Source: Alviniconcha marisindica
Taxonomy: Eukaryota > Mollusca > Gastropoda > Provannidae
Assembly: GCA_018857735.1 (NCBI GenBank)
Contig: JABMCL010003147.1
Location: forward strand, 830,001-894,000
Direction: 5' to 3'
DNA length: 64,000 bases
This document shows, piece after piece, positions 1 through 11,330 of this stretch. A program made the translations under genes and the position numbers. The notes under the pieces are model-generated. The model ran no database searches. It was not told where the DNA came from and was given only the letters and a program-made list of their open reading frames with translations. The first letter of the stretch is position 1, and each line of letters begins with the position of its first letter.

Positions 1-546
1 GAGCTTGGGGAGGGGGAGGGGCTTGGGGAGGGGGAGGGGGCTTGGGGAGGGGGAGGGGGGCTGGAGGAGGGGGAGGGGGCTTGGGAGGGGGAGGGGCTTG
101 GGGAGGGGGAGGGGGCTTGGGGAGGGGGAGGGGGGCTTGGGGAGGGGGAGGGGGCTTGGGGAGGGGGAGGGGGGCTTGGGGAGGGGGAGGGGGTCTTGGG
201 GAGGGGGGAGGGGGGCTTGGGGGGGGAGGGGCTGGGGAGGGGAGGGGTTGGGGAGGGGGAGGGGGCTTGGGAGGGAGGGAGGGGAGGGGGGGGGGGCTTG
301 GGGGGGGAGGGGGGCTTGGGGAGGGGGAGGGGGGCTTGGAGGGGAGGGGGCGGGGAGGGGGGGCTTGGGAGGGGAGGGGGCTGGAGGGGGAGGGGGCTTG
401 GGGAGGGGGAGGGGGCTTGGGGGGGGGAGGGGGCTTGGGGAGAGTGGGGAGGGGGAGGGGCTTGGGGGAGGGGAGGGGGCTTGGAGGGGGAGGGGGCTTG
501 GGGAGGGGGAGGGGGCTTGGGGAGGGGGAGGGGGAGGGGGCTTGGC
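1..546 (+). repeat. G-rich minisatellite
   Basis: Imperfect tandem repeat with a unit of about 18-20 bases, 'CTTGGGGAGGGGGAGGGG', starting at or before the window edge. Runs of four to six G spaced by single bases occur throughout, so the + strand could fold into G-quadruplexes. It translates as Gly/Arg/Leu/Trp-rich open frames in all three + frames, which is a composition effect and not evidence of a gene. Confidence 0.95.
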
Positions 547-714
547 ATGGGCTGGCATGGATGCTGAACGCCCGCATCTTTTAAAGTAGGCCTCCGTTAG
601 CCACGCTTCTTGCCAAGTGGGTCTCTCGACTTCATTTAGTGGCGATGACAGGCGTACTGTGTATTCCGTCCGGTGAAACTGCAGCCAGCTGTTGCTAGTG
701 TTTGCTGAGGCAGG

Positions 715-723
715 TATATATAG
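715..723 (+). promoter_or_regulatory. possible TATA box
   Basis: TATATATAG stands alone in a non-repetitive, GC-balanced stretch (547-927) and is followed by a small hairpin (GCCGAAAAGTCGGC, 725-738). The spacing would put a start site near 745-750. No clear coding exon follows nearby, so this is only a sequence match. Confidence 0.2.
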
Positions 724-927
724 AGCCGAAAAGTCGGCCTGACAGAGTTTACGTCGGGTGGTTTTGTCTGCCGTGGGCGGTGGCTGGATGCAGTCTAATC
801 TTCTACGTCCCGGCATGGCCGCTGCCGCAACACTGACGACATGACTCGGTGACGACTGAAGTGACAATGACGACTTCGTCGATGATGTGACGTGATAAAA
901 ACTGACTTGGTCAGAAAAAAAAGCTTT

Positions 928-980
928 AAGGGGGAGGGGGTTGCCGGGTGGGGTGGGGTGGAGTGGGGTGGGGTTGGTTT
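928..980 (+). repeat. GGGGT-rich tract
   Basis: Short run of GGGGT/GGAGT units in a G-rich, T-poor tract. Similar GGGGT tracts recur at 1260-1295 and 5756-5790. Confidence 0.8.
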
Positions 981-1259
981 AGCCTCGTCAGTGGTAAGTT
1001 GCTGTCTGGCACGGCCAGTTCCATTGCCCGCTCGGCTGTACGGCCTTTCTCTTCCGCGGGCAAAACGTTGTAGTGACCACAGACAGTAAATAATATTCAG
1101 TGTGTGCAATAGTGACTGGTTTGCCCCTCACAATGAATAACATGCTCTCATCGCTGCCCATCTTAACGTCGCAGAACCTGTCTGGTGGCGACATTGCAGG
1201 GTTAGGCACAATTTTCCCTCCTTTCGGCATTAAACTGACAAGAAAACGAACGAAAGAGG

Positions 1260-1301
1260 GGTGGGGTGGGGGGGGCGGGGTGGGGGGGGGGGATGGGGGG
1301 C

Positions 1302-1362
<61 letters not shown>

Positions 1363-1531
1363 AGGCAGACAGGCAGACAGGCAGACAGGCAGGCAGACAC
1401 TGAGACTGAGACAGGTAGGCACACAGACAGACAGACAGACAGACTCTCTCCCTCTCTGCCGATTTTGAAACCTCGCTTTCCGGAACCCTTTCTCAGTCCT
1501 TGGACTGAGGTAGGATATCGTAAACCGATGC

Positions 1532-1615
<84 letters not shown>

Positions 1616-1619
1616 CACT

Positions 1620-1676
<57 letters not shown>

Positions 1677-1680
1677 AAAA
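1260..1680. repeat. compound microsatellite cluster
   Basis: In order: G-run, (GA)n at about 1303-1358, GACA/GGCA repeats to 1445, a unique segment, (GA)n at 1534-1613 and (CA)n at 1622-1672. The unique segment (1465-1530) carries 'CTCGCTTTCCGG' and 'ATCGTAAACCGATG', which recur at 4741-4795 next to another (GA)n tract, so it looks like part of a dispersed element that carries or recruits the microsatellite. Confidence 0.9.
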
Positions 1681-1689
1681 AACGGAATG

Positions 1690-2059
1690 TGCGAGATGCA
1701 AGAGTGTGTGCCAGCTCCAGGTCGTACGCTGATCAGCACACAGTACTTTCCCTCTGTATTGGCATTCTCCACGATCCTGGGTACCCGGGGCGGATTCCAG
1801 CAGCAACAGTTGCACCTCGGCCTTTCCGAGGCCCAGCGCTGTGCTACTTGTTATCACAGTCGGCCCATCGGCTGTTCAACCCGCGAGTCTCATTGTATCT
1901 CAGGCACGCTCATCACTGATTGGTTATTAGTCAGCTGATGGGCCCCTCCAACCTCATTCGCCACGCGTCAGTGTTTGCGGCGGCGGCGTGATTGTCTGCA
2001 GCCACCACGGCCAGAACATTTAACGGTGCTGCCGCCGCTGTTCCGGCAGCAAGTCACGG
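1690..2059. other. unique stretch, nothing recognised
   Basis: Non-repetitive sequence with no convincing exon, RNA gene or element. A short GGCGGCGGCG run lies near 1978-1987. Confidence 0.5.
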
Positions 2060-2160
2060 TCAGAGCTCAGAAGCTGTGTCATGACGTCGCCGGAAAGTCC
2101 TCGGAGGTGGCCGTCCTTAATAGTGCTTAAAATATGGTCTCAGTGGACGGAAAGCAACAA
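2060..2160 (+). mobile_element. foldback family A, partial diverged copy
   Basis: Carries the family core 'AGAGCTCAGAAGCTGTGTC', then 'GAGGTGGCCGTCCT' and 'CAGTGGACGGAAAGCAACA'. The same order of blocks is seen at 2710-2835 and 15380-15475. The left arm is not recognisable, so this is a fragment. Confidence 0.5.
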
Positions 2161-2233
2161 TGAACTTCATCCACGGCCAGTCTGTCGAAACTGACGGGGA
2201 TTACCATTACCTCGCAGTCGGAAGCTGGACTGG

Positions 2234-2234
<1 letters not shown>

Positions 2235-2302
<68 letters not shown>

Positions 2303-2335
2303 GGGGGGGAGGGAGAGAGAGAGGGAGAGGGAGAG
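2235..2335. repeat. (GT)n-(GA)n-(G)n compound microsatellite
   Basis: (GT)n at 2235-2268, (GA)n to about 2292, a G-run to about 2309, then GAGA/GGGA. Confidence 0.95.
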
Positions 2336-2609
2336 ATCAGTTCGAGTTCGGAGACTCGAAGAGCGAGTGAACTATACTCACTGAGGCTAATAGCAAAACC
2401 TTGGGTTGTGTGGTCACCTGGCTGCAGCAGAGGCCGCGTTTTTAAGCGGCTCCGTCACTGAGCTTGCCGGTGTAACTAGAGGAAGTGACAAAACGCGTTC
2501 TAAATGCAGTCGCTTTACACCCGACCCGAGTCGTCTGCCACTGGCAGCGCGTACCTCTCTGTCAGTCAGTGGCGACGTCGGAAACCGACGCACACGGCAG
2601 GTTTGTTAG

Positions 2610-2840
2610 TTAGTAATTGGATTTTAACGTCCTGCCCAGACGGCGGTGATGCAGTGAATGCTAATTAAATCACTTCCAACCCAGCCAGGTCGCAAACGTT
2701 GAAAATGCCTGGGATGTCACAGAGCTCAGGAGCTGTGTGAAAGTCGACTAGTCAGTGACCCGTGGCGGTCGTGGGCTCCCCGGCCTAATAAGCCTTTATG
2801 GTTTCTGTGGACTTCTAGTAAAGCAACACTGGAACACTAG
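2610..2840 (+). mobile_element. foldback family A copy
   Basis: Begins with 'ATTGGATTTTAACGTCC' and ends with 'GTGGACTTCTAGTAAAGC'. Internal blocks include 'CACAGAGCTCAGGAGCTGTG', itself a small palindrome, and a 'GGTCGTGGGCTCCCCGGCCTAATAAGCC' type segment (2769-2796). The layout matches 15309-15475 with many substitutions. No coding capacity is seen, so it is a non-autonomous dispersed element. Confidence 0.55.
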
Positions 2841-3064
2841 GGTCGGTGTTCTTGAAGTCTCAGATGGTGCAGGGGCATGGCTAAGTACAGTGACTGCCAG
2901 CCGAGACTGAGCTGGCGTGGTGACTGTGCCGACGTGACTGGAGAGGCCGATGTCAGTCAGTCAGTCACCTCGGCGGCGAGTGCTGCTCGTGTAGCCATTT
3001 CCAATTAGTCAGTAGGGTGTTCCGCTGACATATCTCAGTGTCTGGAAAAACAGTGCTTGGTGTC

Positions 3065-3067
<3 letters not shown>

Positions 3068-3111
<44 letters not shown>

Positions 3112-3145
3112 TGTGAGTGAGTGCGTGCGTGCGTGCGTGCGTGTG

Positions 3146-3192
<47 letters not shown>

Positions 3193-3222
3193 CGTGTGTG
3201 TGTGCATGTGTGTGTGTTGAAA
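3068..3222. repeat. (GT)n microsatellite with GC interruptions
   Basis: Long (GT)n with GTGC/GCGT interruptions near 3120-3142 and 3188-3206. Confidence 0.97.
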
Positions 3223-3653
3223 AACCACTGTAACAGATACTTGAAACAGCTTGCAGGAAGAACTGACTTGGGCCTTAGTGTCCCAAAACCCTTGACACGG
3301 CACCAACCCTGGGCAAACCAGCAGATTGTGCAAGAACGTCCATTATTGACTTCATTTTTCCCCCGCGAGTCATTAACGGAAGAAGAATGTGTTAATTCAT
3401 AAGGAAAAGTCCACGCCGGTGTGGGAAAGCCGCTGGTGTGGATTACGCCGTTTCCATGGCGACCAGCTGTTTTGGGGTTAAAAATAGGCGGTGCGTGCGG
3501 CAGAAAGGGGCCATCCTTGTTTGGGAGCGGCACGTGACGCTCGTTCACAGTGAAGAAAGTGGCTTTCAACTCGCTAGCTACAGCACCGCGCGCCGCACGC
3601 CACAGCGCCTCCGCCAACTACTGCCGTCTCGCTCCGTCCTGGCGGCTCCAGAG
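3223..3653. other. unique stretch, no gene seen
   Basis: Mixed sequence between a microsatellite and a 53-bp array. Short open frames exist on both strands, but none has recognisable protein features or splice structure. Confidence 0.5.
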
Positions 3654-3895
3654 CAAAGATTTTTCCCTACGGAAAGAGCCTTTGTCCATAGGCCACGAGA
3701 CAGAACCCAAGATTTTTCCCCTACGGAAAGAGCTTTGTCCATAGGCCACGAGACAGAACCGAAATTTTTTCCCTACGGAAAGAGCCTTTGTCCATAGGCC
3801 ACGAGACAGAACCCAAGATTTTTCACTACGGAAAGAGCCTTTGTCCATAGGCCACGAGACAGAACCAAAGATTTTTCCCTACGGAAAGTCCTACG
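3654..3895. repeat. 53-bp tandem repeat, about 4.5 copies
   Basis: 'CTACGGAAAGAG' recurs at 3667, 3721, 3773, 3826 and 3879 (spacing 52-54). Each unit also contains 'GTCCATAGGCCACGAGACAG'. The array passes into a related 50-57 bp array after about 100 bp. Confidence 0.95.
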
Positions 3896-3989
3896 CAGAG
3901 ACTGCGCCAAAGAGTTTGTCCATAAAGAGACAAACCCGCCAGGAAGACCGCCGGCCCGAAAGAAAAAATTTTTTGGTCCTCCAAACCCG

Positions 3990-4235
3990 AAAAAAAGAGT
4001 CCATAGGCTACGCAGAGACCGCGCCAAAGAGTTTCCCCAACAGAAAGAGTCCATAGGCTACGCGGCAGAGACCGCGCCAAAGAGTTTCCCCAACACTGAG
4101 AAAGAGTCCATAGGCTACGCAGAGACCGCGCCAAAGAGTTTCCCCAACAGAAAGAGTCCATAGGCTACGCAGAGACCGCGCCAAAGAGTTTCCCCAACAC
4201 TGAGAAAGAGTCCATAGGCTACGAGACCGAGTCAA
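3990..4235. repeat. 50-57 bp tandem repeat, about 5 copies
   Basis: 'TCCATAGGCTACG' recurs at 4000, 4050, 4107, 4157 and 4211, each followed by 'AGACCGCGCCAAAGAGTTTC' in most copies. The block 'TCCATAGG(C)YACG' is shared with the 53-bp array just upstream, so the two probably derive from one ancestral unit. Diverged remnants go on to about 4340. Confidence 0.93.
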
Positions 4236-4581
4236 AGATTTTCACCAACGGCAGAGTGAGTCTTTGACCACTGGCAGGCTACGGGACCGAACCGAAGATT
4301 CCCCCCTACGGGAAGTCTTCGCGTCTATAGGACACGAGACCGAACGATGAGGAAAAAAATGAAGAAATTAGTTTGCCCTTGCTTTTTTAACGCCCGGTCA
4401 GTCAACCGCAGAGGTTCACCCCAGGACGAAGAATTAATGAGGTCGCAGCACCAGGAGGGTTGTTCCAGTCAGACACAGCTCACCGCAGTCTGTGGAGAGA
4501 AGGAGGATCTTATTCCTGACCCAGCAAAGGTCCATACTGAACTGATGAATAACTTGCAGTCTTCAGAAGCTTTGCTAGGTC

Positions 4582-4583
<2 letters not shown>

Positions 4584-4645
<62 letters not shown>
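4584..4645. repeat. (GA)n microsatellite
   Basis: Uninterrupted GA dinucleotides followed by GGGGGAGGGG. Confidence 0.97.
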
Positions 4646-4649
<4 letters not shown>

Positions 4650-4738
4650 AGGGGAATAAAAATATTTTCTTTTTGCCATACATATCATTGTGGAACTTTT
4701 ATCCATGCAGCCTGTATTCATCCATTACAGTACTCACG

Positions 4739-4797
4739 GCCTCGCTTTCCGGCAACCCGCCTCCAGCAGGGAGGATGTCGTAAACCGATGTTTGGAG
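4739..4797 (+). other. dispersed repeat fragment shared with 1465-1530
   Basis: 'CTCGCTTTCCGG', a purine-rich middle and 'GTCGTAAACCGATG' match the segment at 1465-1530. Both copies lie within about 100 bp of a (GA)n tract. Confidence 0.5.
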
Positions 4798-5053
4798 TCT
4801 GCACCACGGAGAGACCGCGGACGTACACTTAACTGCTGTACTTTTATGCCAGAGACTGTCTCTGTCAGTGCTTGCCACGGCCGAGGGGAGAGAATAAACT
4901 GTTGACTGCTGGGAGAAATGCGGTTTACTGCGGTATACACGTGCACGTCTGGAGTGTGCAAGGTGTCGTCGTCAGTGTGGACCACGTGGCCGAGCCAGAG
5001 TCTTGCTCGTGTCTCTCGGCTCCTATCGCAGTATTCAGTCTGCCCAGAACCGC

Positions 5054-5328
5054 CACTGGTGACCTGGATACAAAGCCATACAGTACAATACAACGTTGAT
5101 GCCAAGGGAGTAGATCAGTGCACTGGTGACCCGGATACAAAGCAATACAGTACAATACAACGTTGATGCCAAGGGAGTAGATCAGTGCACTGGTGACCTG
5201 GATACAAAGCAATACAGTACAATACAACGTTGATGCCAAGGGAGTAGATCAGTGCACTGGTGACCCGGATACAAAGCAATACAGTATAATACAACGTTGA
5301 TGCCAAGGGAGTAGATCAGTGCACGACT
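5054..5328. repeat. 67-bp tandem repeat, 4 copies plus a diverged outlier
   Basis: 'CACTGGTGAC' recurs at 5054, 5121, 5188 and 5255, exactly 67 bases apart. Each unit holds 'ATACAACGTTGATGCCAAGG'. A further diverged copy at 5395-5462 follows a 65-bp unrelated segment. The copies are nearly identical, which indicates recent amplification. Confidence 0.97.
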
Positions 5329-5462
5329 GAGGAATGCGTCAGGATGCCGTCTGCAGGCCCGTGCCGCCGCGTTCACTGGTCAACCCAGAACCGGCACTGG
5401 TGACCTGAATACAGCGCAATACAATACAATACAACGTTGATGTCAAGTGAGTAGATCAGTGC

Positions 5463-6081
5463 ACGAGGAATGCGCCGCGATGCTGTCTCAGTGTCTGGGA
5501 AAACACAGTCATTATTGGTTAGGAAAAGGCGGAAACAAGGCAAGTGTAAGCTGTGTCAGATTAAACATCAAAATTGCCCCAGGCAGTGAAACCTTTAGTG
5601 TCTGATTAGAATAGGGTAGTTTTAATTTGTTTAAATTCATATATGAACAGATTACCATTTTTCAACAGTGTAATTTTCGGTATGTGCTTTTGGTTACATA
5701 AAGAAACATTCAAGCATATTTAAAACAAAGAGGAAAAATAAGGTGGCGGGGGTAGGGGGTGGGGTGGGGTGGGGTGGGGTGTGGGGTGAGGGGGTCAAAA
5801 CGGGACGTGTTTGCAGCTATCAGGCTTGTGGCGAATATGAGTGACTCAGTGAGCCTTCTTCTTTTCCTTCCGCCGTTTCTTCCATTACGCCAAGTAGCCA
5901 CAATGATCATTCTGATTTGTCTGCTACAGTCGTGTGTTATCTGTGTGTCCACGGCCACCGGCAATAGCGCTTGTCGACAGGTGGACATGGTCTACGTGCA
6001 CAACGATCTTAGTGCCAAGTCACACTTCCTGCCCTTTCTGTCTGTCGCCGAAAACGTACCAACACGTCACCGTAAACTGGT
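5463..6081. other. mostly unique stretch with a GGGGT tract
   Basis: AT-rich unique sequence to about 5740, a GGGGT tract at 5756-5790, then unique sequence. An open frame across 5759-6109 contains a hydrophobic stretch but starts inside the low-complexity G tract, so I do not call it a gene. Confidence 0.45.
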
Positions 6082-6414
6082 ATGGACATGCCGGAGTCTA
6101 GGAGAATGACCGACCGAACAGATAAACTGGCGGGCAACGCACCGATCACAAATGGCTTACGTCAGTCCCGGCCAGATCTGAACTTCGTTGCGGAGCTTGA
6201 GACAATGCCATCGCCGGGCCCAAAGCCAAGAACGTCTCCCCGTCGATCGCCTGCAGGAGAAAGGAGTAGAAAGAGGAAGCGCTTGAAGGGACGAGAGAGG
6301 GCCGTCGTCAATCAGATGAACATTAAGCTGGAACTGTTTCAAAGGCAACGCTGGGGAAACTTCCGAGAGACGGGTTGCGCGCATAACAGCGGGCTTTTCT
6401 TAGCGCACATCTAG
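6082..6414 (+). CDS. candidate small ORF, function unknown
   Basis: A 110-codon open frame in non-repetitive sequence. The product would be basic in the middle (Arg/Lys-rich, with a run like RSRKRKRLKGRER), which resembles a nuclear-localisation-type cluster, and has no signal peptide or membrane segment. I do not recognise a domain. It is not interrupted by repeats and its codon mix looks ordinary, but there is no splice or homology support. It could be chance, a lost exon or a first exon. A GTAAAG donor-like site lies at 6470, past the stop. Confidence 0.2.
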   Translation: MDMPESRRMTDRTDKLAGNAPITNGLRQSRPDLNFVAELETMPSPGPKPRTSPRRSPAGERSRKRKRLKGRERAVVNQMNIKLELFQRQRWGNFRETGCAHNSGLFLAHI

Positions 6415-6560
6415 ATGGAACTGATGGAACTGAACCAAAGCTGAACTGAACTGAACTATATCTGGTGAAAGGTAAAGTGGGCATAAATACAAAGAAACAG
6501 TGATGCTCCAGCCGGCGAAGGCAGAAGTAGGGAGTGGGAAGTCGTTCAGAATGTCAGTTT

Positions 6561-7195
6561 GCTCCAACCACAGAGCTTTCTGTTCGCTCGGGCTATGCTC
6601 CAGCCAGAGAGCTTTCTGTCCGCTCGGGCTATGCTCCAACCATAGAGCTTTCTGTCCGCTCGGGCTATGCTCCAGCCATAGAGCTTTCTGTCCGCTCGGG
6701 CTATGCTCCAGCCATAGAGCTTTCTGTCCGCTCGGGCTATGCTCCAGCCATAGAGCTTTCTGTCCGCTCGGGCTATGCTCCAGCCAGAGAGCTTTCTGTC
6801 CGCTCGGGCTATGCTCCAGCCATAGAGCTTTCTGTCCGCTCGGGCTATGCTCCAACCATAGAGCTTTCTGTCCGCTCGGGCTATGCTCCAGCCATAGAGC
6901 TTTCTGTCCGCTCGGGCTATGCTCCAGCCATAGAGCTTTCTGTCCGCTCGGGCTATGCTCCAGCCATAGAGCTTTCTGTCCGCTCGGGCTATGCTCCAGC
7001 CATAGAGCTTTCTGTCCGCTCGGGCTATGCTCCAGCCATAGAGCTTTCTGTCCGCTCGGGCTATGCTCCAGCCATAGAGCTTTCTGTCCGCTCGGGCTAT
7101 GCTCCAGCCATAGAGCTTTCTGTCCGCTCGGGCTATGCTCTAGCCATAGAGCTTTCTGTCCGCTCGGGCTATGCTCCAACCATAGAGCTTTCTGT
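6561..7195. repeat. 36-bp minisatellite, about 17.6 copies
   Basis: The unit contains 'AGAGCTTTCTGTCCGCTCGG' and 'GCTATGCTCCAGCCAT'. Copies differ by only a few substitutions (AGCC/AACC, CATAGAG/CAGAGAG). Because 36 is a multiple of three and the unit lacks stops in several frames, 12-residue periodic open frames of 180-260 codons appear on both strands. These are almost certainly not genes. Confidence 0.98.
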
Positions 7196-7199
7196 CAGA

Positions 7200-8452
<1,253 letters not shown>

Positions 8453-8664
8453 TAAATTTACGGCTGCATTTTATCTGCAGGAAACCGGTTTTTTTAATAA
8501 AAATATTTTTATACTTCATCTTATTCAGTGTAGGGAAATGAAACTTGTCTCTGCTTCCTATTAAGTTGCCACACAGAAGTAAAACATAACCGAGCCTAGT
8601 CGTTCAGAACACACACATCTTCCTTTATTGCCTGGCCAAGACTGCAGCATTATTGGTGGTTTTC

Positions 8665-9220
8665 ATGGCCACAGACACAGCAGGTTTACTGGCCACAGAC
8701 ATGACACTGCAGGGTTACGTGGCCATAAACACAGGTTTACACTGCAACAGACACAGCAGGTTTACATTGCGACAGACACAACAGATTTACGTGGCCACAG
8801 TCACGAACACAGCAGATTTACTTGGCCACAGTCACAAACACAGCAGATTTACGTGGCCACAGTCACAAACACGGCAGGTTTACGTGATCACAGTCACAAA
8901 TACAGCAGGTTTACGTGACCACAGTCACAAACACGGCAGGTTTACGTGATCACAGTCACAAACACAGCAGGTTTACGTGATCAGCACAGTCACAAACACA
9001 GCAGGTTTACGTGGCCACAGTCACAAACACAGCAGGTTTACGTGCCACGTCACAAACACAGCAGGTTTAGTGGCCAGTCACAAGACACAGCAGGTTTATG
9101 TGGCCACAGTCACAAAACACAGCAGGTTTATGTGGCCACAGTCACAAAACACAGCAGGTTTATGTGGCCACAGTCACAAACACAGCAGGTTTACTGTGGC
9201 GTCACAGCACAGAATACAGT
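8665..9220. repeat. about 31-bp minisatellite
   Basis: The unit 'CACAGCAGGTTTACGTGGCC' plus 'ACAGTCACAAA' is repeated about 17 times with substitutions and small deletions. Copies are more diverged at the left end (8665-8800). Confidence 0.95.
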
Positions 9221-9287
9221 CAGTTGTTTATGTCGGCATTCAGAAGTACGAGGCAGCTAAAAGTTGAGGAAAAGGTCCCGTGTTAGT

Positions 9288-9770
9288 TTCTGTCGTCAGC
9301 ATTCAGAAGTACCATGTTGTTTCTGTCGTCAGCATTCAGAAGTACCGTCAGTGTTGTTTCTGTCGTCAGCATTCAGAAGTACCGTCAATGTTGTTTCTGT
9401 CGTCAATGAGACAGCTAAAGTTCGGGAAAAGTACCGTCAGTGTTGTTTCTGTCGTCAGCATTCAGAAGTACCGTCAGTGTTGTTTCTGTCGTCAGCATTC
9501 AGAAGTACCGTGTTGTTTCTGTCGTCAGCATTCAGAAGTACCAGTGTTGTTTCTGTCGTCAGCATTCAGAAGTACCGTGTTGTTTCTGTCGTCAGCATTC
9601 AGAAGTACCGTGTTGTTTCTGTCGTCAGCATTCAGAAGTACCGTGTTGTTTCTGTCGTCAGCATTCAGAAGTACCGTCAGTGTTGTTTCTGTCGTCAGCA
9701 TTCAGAAGTACCGTGTTGTTTCTGTCGTCAGCATTCAGAAGTACGTGTTGCTTCTGTCGTCAGCCTTCAC
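9288..9770. repeat. 33-37 bp minisatellite
   Basis: The unit 'TTTCTGTCGTCAGCATTCAG' plus 'AAGTACCGTGTTG' alternates with a form carrying an extra CAGT near the joint (33 versus 37 bp). About 13 copies. It directly follows the 31-bp array, and a CAGAAGTACGAGGCAGC segment (9240) suggests the two arrays meet at a shared boundary. Confidence 0.95.
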
Positions 9771-9796
9771 CAGGGCTCTGTAATCAAAGCAATCGC

Positions 9797-9892
9797 ATTC
9801 CGTCCCAGTAGTGGCCAGTGATTCCGTCCCAGTAGTGGCCAGTGATTCCGTCCCAGTAGTGGCCAGTGATTCCGTCCCAGTAGTGGCCAGTG
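9797..9892. repeat. 24-bp tandem repeat, 4 copies
   Basis: 'ATTCCGTCCCAGTAGTGGCC' plus AGTG, four near-identical copies in register. Confidence 0.97.
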
Positions 9893-10440
9893 ATGGGGAT
9901 GACGCAGAGGAATGCACCGGGCCGCCACCTGGTTGCTCCTCAGCAGCTGCAGCAGCAACAGTGGCGGTCAGTCGTGCAGTGTGAACGAGCACAGGCGCCA
10001 GACGGAGCATAGCCATCCGCTGCTGGTCAGCCGGCCGCGCTCCTCCATAGGTGACTAGGATATCATCATCAACAACAACAACAACAACGACCACGACAAA
10101 ACTCCCCCCAATAAAAAACAACAACAGACACACAAAAATAACCCAACAACAACAACAACAAAAAAGACAACCTGAAAGAGGAATGACTGCTCAGTAATAG
10201 AACAATAAAACAATTGAACGTAAAATCAGACCAAGACACATAAACAGTTAAAAAGAACGCAGATTTTTATAGGACGATACAAAACAATTGCACATTTTCG
10301 GGGTAAGCTCCTTTTCAAAGCGACAAAACGAAAGTCAAACGGTGATAAATGAAAATAATGATTGTATTTATCCTGTCGCGGTTGGTAAAATGCCTGGAGT
10401 GTGTGGAAGAATGTTGACGTGACAGTCAACGTAGTGTCTT
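9893..10440. other. unique stretch with a CAA-rich tract
   Basis: Contains CAACAA-rich sequence at about 10070-10170 and AT-rich sequence after it. No coding exon recognised. Confidence 0.5.
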
Positions 10441-10444
10441 TGCT

Positions 10445-10580
10445 CATAATAAGTTGGGCGTTGCGGTAAAGCGTTTAGGCTGATGTGGGTTCGATTCCCC
10501 GCTGATACCGCGGGGTTTACAGAACCACCAGATGCAGAAATCGGAAGGTCCCCTCCGTTGTGAACCATCCAGCGCTGTCA
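10445..10580 (+). mobile_element. tRNA-like SINE head, candidate
   Basis: Has a perfect RNA polymerase III B-box match, GGTTCGATTCC (10488-10498). About 25-35 bases upstream is an A-box-like 'TTGCGGTAAAGCG' (10460-10472). No complete cloverleaf with an acceptor stem can be paired, so it is more likely a tRNA-derived SINE head than a tRNA gene. The body runs into unique sequence and no clear 3' tail is seen. Confidence 0.45.
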
Positions 10581-10749
10581 AAGGCCGTTCCCTCTTTGTA
10601 GCTTCGAACAGGTCAGAATGATGTACCTCTGCTGCTCCACCTGCTGCCAGGAATTGTGGCAGGAGGAGGTCAGTAACGAACCGAGGTAGGCAGACCCTGA
10701 GACCATGACTGACCACTGACACGTCATTGACGGGGGGCGTGCTGTCGGC

Positions 10750-11330
10750 TGACCGAGGTGTTGTGTGGCTAACCGAGGTGTTGTGTCGGCTGACCGAGGT
10801 GTTGTTTGGCTGACCGCGGTGTTGTGCCGGCTGACCGAGGTGTTGTGTGGCTGACCGAGGTGTTGTGTAGCTGACCGAGGTGTTGTGTGGCTAACCGAGG
10901 TGTTGTGTCGGCTGACGGAGGTGTTGTGTGGCTGGCAGAGGTGTTGTGTAGCTGACGGAGGTGTTGTGTGGCTGGCAGAGGTGTTGTGTAGCTGACAGAG
11001 GTGTTGTGTGGCATGACAGAGGTAGTGTGTGTCATGACAGAGGTGGTGTGTGGCATGACAGGGACAGAGGTGTTGTGTGGCATGACAGGGGTGTTGTGTG
11101 GCTGACAGGGGTGTTGTGTGGCACGGCAAGGCCGTGTGTGGCTGACAGGGGTATTGTGTGGCATGACAGAGGTGTTGTGTGGCATGATAGAGGAGTTGCG
11201 TGGCTGACAGGTGCGGTGTTGCGTGGCATGATAGGGGTGCTGTGTGGCATGACAGGGGTGTTGTGTGGCATGACAGGGATGTTGTGTGGCATGACAGTAG
11301 TGTTTTGTGGCATGACAGTAGTGGGCAGTG
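10750..11330. repeat. 20-23 bp minisatellite
   Basis: Units such as 'GAGGTGTTGTGTGGCTGACC' grade into 'GGGGTGTTGTGTGGCATGAC' toward the right, showing progressive divergence of sub-families along the array. Long Cys/His-rich open frames arise from this periodicity and are not genes. Confidence 0.95.

Noticed and set aside
8665..9770. CRISPR-like regular repeats (31-37 bp)
   Set aside because: Repeats are directly tandem with no unique spacers, and the DNA is eukaryotic.
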